NCBI GenBank assembly: GCA_018365895.1
Contig: JAGZJD010000037.1
Location: forward strand, 1-23,592
Direction of reading: 5' to 3'
DNA length: 23,592 nt
Origin: Lachnospiraceae bacterium
GTDB taxonomy: Bacteria; Bacillota_A; Clostridia; Lachnospirales; Lachnospiraceae
Under the pieces are notes generated by a model. That model was not told the origin of the DNA and ran no database searches. It saw only the letters and a program-made list of their open reading frames with translations. The translations under genes were made by a program, and so were the position numbers. Below are positions 20,747 to 23,592 of this stretch, one piece after another. How positions within the stretch are numbered: position 1 is the first letter of the stretch; every line of letters starts with the position of its first letter.

Positions 20747-21682
20747 ATGAAATCATCTAATATAGGCGGTCAGGCAGTATTAGAAGGCATTATGATGAGA
20801 AATGGCGGACGATATTCCGTTGCGGTAAGAAGGCCTGACGGTGAGATTGCTGTTGACATACAGGAATATAAAAGTGTTGTGAAAAGATGGAAAATGTTGA
20901 CAAAGATTCCATTTATCAGAGGGGTATTTAATTTTATAGATTCTCTTGTAATCGGTATGAAAACACTTACATATTCTGCAAGTTTTTATGAAGAAGAGGA
21001 AGAGAAAGCTGTACTCAGTGATGCAGAGGCAAAGAGGCAGGAAAAGAAAGAGAATCTTATGATGGGAATGACTGTCACATTTTCGATTTTGCTGGCGGTG
21101 CTTTTGTTTATGGTAGTTCCGTATGGAGCAACAAGTTTTCTGAAAAGATTCGGGTTGTCGAAGACCATGTTTGCAGTCTGTGAAGGAATCATCAAGTTGG
21201 CGGTATTTTTACTTTATATTTGGGGAATTTCCAAAATGGAAGATATTAAACGGGTTTTTATGTATCATGGTGCAGAGCATAAGTGTATCAACTGTATTGA
21301 ACATGGACTGGATCTGACAGTGGAAAATGTGCGAAAGAGTTCAAAAGAGCATAAGAGATGTGGAACAAGTTTTCTGCTTTTTGTAATGGTTGTCAGCATT
21401 ATAACGCATTTCTTTGTTCTGTTTGATTCCAATGTTGTGAATCTTATCGCGCGCATTGCGCTGCTTCCTGTAATTGCAGGAATTTCTTATGAATTGATCC
21501 GACTGGCCGGAAGAAGTGAAAATCCGATTGTGAACATTTTGAGTAAACCGGGACTCTGGCTTCAGCGTTTGACAACAAAAGAGCCAGATGATGAAATGAT
21601 CGAGGTCGGGATTAAAGCCGTGGAGGCTGTATTTGACTGGAAGGCTTTTTTTGAAGAAAATCCGGAAGTGAGAGTAAGATAA
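20747..21682 (+). CDS. DUF1385 family membrane protein (YqhQ-like)
   Basis: Integral membrane protein of 311 residues and unknown function. The start SSNIGGQAVLEGIMMRNGGRYSVAVRRPDG is the DUF1385 signature. About four membrane segments follow (around MGMTVTFSILLAVLLFMVV, VCEGIIKLAVFLLYIWG, FLLFVMVVSIITHFFVLF, IARIALLPVIAGISYELI). Conserved YHGAEHKCINCIEHG and EHKRCGTSFLL lie in loops between them, giving His and Cys residues that may bind a metal. The start ATG 20747 is seven bases after AGGAG. Its stop codon shares a base with the prmC start (TAATG), so the two are coupled. It is a frequent neighbour of prmC and prfA in Firmicutes. Confidence 0.94.
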   Translation: MKSSNIGGQAVLEGIMMRNGGRYSVAVRRPDGEIAVDIQEYKSVVKRWKMLTKIPFIRGVFNFIDSLVIGMKTLTYSASFYEEEEEKAVLSDAEAKRQEKKENLMMGMTVTFSILLAVLLFMVVPYGATSFLKRFGLSKTMFAVCEGIIKLAVFLLYIWGISKMEDIKRVFMYHGAEHKCINCIEHGLDLTVENVRKSSKEHKRCGTSFLLFVMVVSIITHFFVLFDSNVVNLIARIALLPVIAGISYELIRLAGRSENPIVNILSKPGLWLQRLTTKEPDDEMIEVGIKAVEAVFDWKAFFEENPEVRVR

Positions 21683-22596
21683 TGGACGAAGGAACGATAT
21701 GTTTAAAAGAGGCGCTGGAATATGGAATCAATAGACTTTCAGAGGGAAAGATCAGTGAAGCAGAGCTGGATGCGTGGTATCTGCTTTCACATGTTACAAA
21801 AATAGATCGTGCGACTTATTTTGCAGAAATGGAACGTTCACTTACAAAAGAACAGGAAAAATATTATCTGGAGTTGATTAGAAAGCGTGCTGACAGGATT
21901 CCGCTTCAGCATCTAACAGGGGAACAGGAATTTATGGGGCTTACCTTTCAAGTCAATGAACATGTACTAGTACCGCGTCAAGATACAGAAATCCTTGTAG
22001 AAGAAGCGCTAAAGACCGTGTGTCCGGGGATGCGTATTCTTGATATGTGTACTGGATCAGGGTGTATTTTGTTAAGCCTGCTCTGGTACGCAAATAAAAA
22101 AAATGGGTTGTTTTGTGGAAAGATTAGTGAAGAATTGTGGAAAAGATTTGCAGTTACAGGTGTCGGTGTGGATATTTCTGAAGATGCACTGAATGTTGCT
22201 GAGAAGAATCGAAAAGCTGTTTTAGGAGCTTTTGCATCGGCGGCAATTTTTCGGGAAAGCAATCTTTTTGCACAGATAGAAGGAACATTTGATATGATTG
22301 TATCAAATCCGCCTTATATCAGGACGGCTGTGATTGCGACGTTAGAAGAAGAGGTGCGTTGCCACGATCCGCTTCTTGCGTTGGACGGAAAAGAAGATGG
22401 ATTATATTTTTATAAGAAAATTATAGAGGAGAGTCCTGCCTTTTTAAAACAAGGAGGCAGGATTTTATTTGAAATCGGACATGATCAGGCAGAAGCTGTT
22501 TCTGAGTTGATGAAGAGAAGAGGATTTGAACAGATCCGGGTGAAAAAGGATCTGGCAGGTCTTGACCGCGTCTTGTCTGGCGTGTACAATGGTTAG
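21682..22596 (+). CDS. prmC: Release factor glutamine methyltransferase PrmC
   Basis: SAM-dependent enzyme that methylates the glutamine of the GGQ motif in release factors RF1 and RF2, raising termination efficiency. The 304 residues are slightly longer than the usual ~280. The N-terminal helical domain (1-~85) is followed by the SAM site DMCTGSGCILLSL and the catalytic NPPY (209-212) in IVSNPPYIR. LLWYANKKNGLFCGKISEELW between the SAM site and the next strand is longer than usual and accounts for the added length. The ATG overlaps the DUF1385 stop by one base. Its substrate, RF1, is encoded 19 bases downstream. Confidence 0.96.
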   Translation: MDEGTICLKEALEYGINRLSEGKISEAELDAWYLLSHVTKIDRATYFAEMERSLTKEQEKYYLELIRKRADRIPLQHLTGEQEFMGLTFQVNEHVLVPRQDTEILVEEALKTVCPGMRILDMCTGSGCILLSLLWYANKKNGLFCGKISEELWKRFAVTGVGVDISEDALNVAEKNRKAVLGAFASAAIFRESNLFAQIEGTFDMIVSNPPYIRTAVIATLEEEVRCHDPLLALDGKEDGLYFYKKIIEESPAFLKQGGRILFEIGHDQAEAVSELMKRRGFEQIRVKKDLAGLDRVLSGVYNG

Positions 22597-22615
22597 AGAG
22601 TAGGAGGAATTAACA

Positions 22616-23592
22616 ATGTTTGATAAATTAGAAGATTTGCTAATTCGTTTTGAAGAGATTATGGGTGAACTGCAGGAACCGGATGTTGCCAATGATCAGG
22701 TACGTTTCCGCAAGCTGATGAAGGAGCAGGCAGATCTGACACCTATCGTAGAAGCATATACAGAATATAAGAATGCAAAACAGGCGATTACAGATAGTGA
22801 AGAAATGTTAGAAAGTGAGTCTGACGAAGAGATGCGCGAGCTTCTTAAAGAAGAGTTATCCTCTTCTAAGAAACGCGTGGAAGAGCTGGAACATGAGTTG
22901 AAGATTCTTCTTCTTCCAAAAGACCCGAACGATGATAAGAATATTATTGTAGAGATTCGTGCCGGTGCAGGCGGAGATGAATCAGCGCTGTTTGCGGCAG
23001 AAGTGTATCGTATGTATGTGCACTATGCAGAGAGCAGACGTTGGAAGACAGAGATGATTTCTTTTAATGAGAACGGAATCGGTGGATTTAAAGAAGTAGT
23101 ATTTATGATTAATGGACAGGGAGTTTACTCTCGTATGAAATACGAAAGTGGTGTGCACCGTGTACAGCGTGTTCCGGAGACAGAGTCCGGTGGACGTATC
23201 CATACATCTACAATTACGGTAGCAGTTATGCCGGAAGCAGAGGAAGTGGATGTTGAGATTAATGAGAAAGATATCCGTATTGATGTTATGCGTGCGTCTG
23301 GTAACGGTGGACAGTGTGTCAATACAACAGACTCAGCAGTTCGTTTGACACATTATCCAACAGGAATTGTTATCTACAGCCAGACTGAGAAATCACAGCT
23401 GCAGAATAAAGAAAAGGCCTTCCGACTGCTTCGCTCAAAATTATACGAGTTAGAACTTGAGAAACAGCAGTCAGCCGAGGCAGAAGCGAGAAGAAGCCAA
23501 ATCGGTACAGGAGATCGTTCAGAGAAGATCCGTACTTACAACTTCCCGCAGGGACGTGTGACAGAACACCGTATCAAATTAACACTGTATAA
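22616..23592 (+). CDS. prfA: Peptide chain release factor 1, truncated by window edge
   Basis: Reads UAA and UAG stop codons and triggers peptide release. 325 codons are visible of a usual ~355-360. The codon-recognition tripeptide is PET (187-189, of the PxT type that defines RF1) in [17 protein letters not shown]. The catalytic GGQ is at 231-233 in [20 protein letters not shown], with Cys after GGQ where many bacteria have His; as I recall this is common in clostridia. GGAGG is ten bases before the ATG. The reading frame continues past the right edge, so the C-terminal ~30 residues are not seen. Follows prmC in the same transcript. Confidence 0.97.
   Translation, partial: MFDKLEDLLIRFEEIMGELQEPDVANDQVRFRKLMKEQADLTPIVEAYTEYKNAKQAITDSEEMLESESDEEMRELLKEELSSSKKRVEELEHELKILLLPKDPNDDKNIIVEIRAGAGGDESALFAAEVYRMYVHYAESRRWKTEMISFNENGIGGFKEVVFMINGQGVYSRMKYESGVHRVQRVPETESGGRIHTSTITVAVMPEAEEVDVEINEKDIRIDVMRASGNGGQCVNTTDSAVRLTHYPTGIVIYSQTEKSQLQNKEKAFRLLRSKLYELELEKQQSAEAEARRSQIGTGDRSEKIRTYNFPQGRVTEHRIKLTLY

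Overview
The window reads as ordinary chromosome of a low-to-moderate GC anaerobic Firmicute, most likely a member of Lachnospiraceae. The basis is recall of family signatures (DUF5721, DUF4364, CD1871A-type CXXC protein, a Lachnospiraceae-style LigA, a Rho with a polar insertion) together with strong AGGAGG-type ribosome binding sites. The genus cannot be resolved by eye. I see no phage, IS element, CRISPR array, tRNA or rRNA, and no gene-free stretch longer than 300 bases.

Layout. (1) 1-1430, minus strand: a DUF5721 gene followed by pyruvate kinase (pyk), which runs off the left edge. (2) 1615-2760, plus: glycerate kinase, divergent from region 1. (3) 2817-7256, plus: M18 aminopeptidase, an RluF-type pseudouridine synthase, NAD-dependent DNA ligase (ligA) and thioredoxin (trxA), closed by a strong terminator. 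(4) 7432-11552, plus: a six-gene operon with a divergent ClpX, a zinc-ribbon protein with an acidic tail, a signal peptidase II homologue, a TlpA-like thioredoxin, a 48-residue CXXC membrane protein and a polytopic 4Fe-4S protein. (5) 11518-12450, minus: a D-2-hydroxyacid dehydrogenase overlapping the end of region 4 tail to tail. (6) 12590-14475, plus: nudC and a YitT-family protein, each with its own promoter. (7) 14546-16021, minus: a TIGR01212-type radical SAM gene followed by DUF4364. (8) 16274-23592, plus: rho, then a three-gene insert (WYL regulator and two proteins I do not recognise), then rpmE, DUF1385, prmC and prfA. The last gene is cut by the right edge.

How they fit together. 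Regions 1 and 2 hold two steps of glycerate to pyruvate. Region 8 is a housekeeping translation and transcription-termination cluster: PrmC methylates the GGQ glutamine of the RF1 encoded next to it, and rpmE has a structured leader. The most interesting part is region 4. A membrane iron-sulfur protein, a tiny CXXC membrane protein and an extracytoplasmic thioredoxin are translationally coupled, which suggests a transmembrane reducing relay. It is encoded with an atypical ClpX that keeps the ClpP-docking IGF loop but has lost the RKH substrate loop. Regulatory signals worth checking are a 28-bp palindrome lying on the radical SAM promoter, a consensus promoter that runs straight into a terminator after nudC, and the rpmE leader hairpin.
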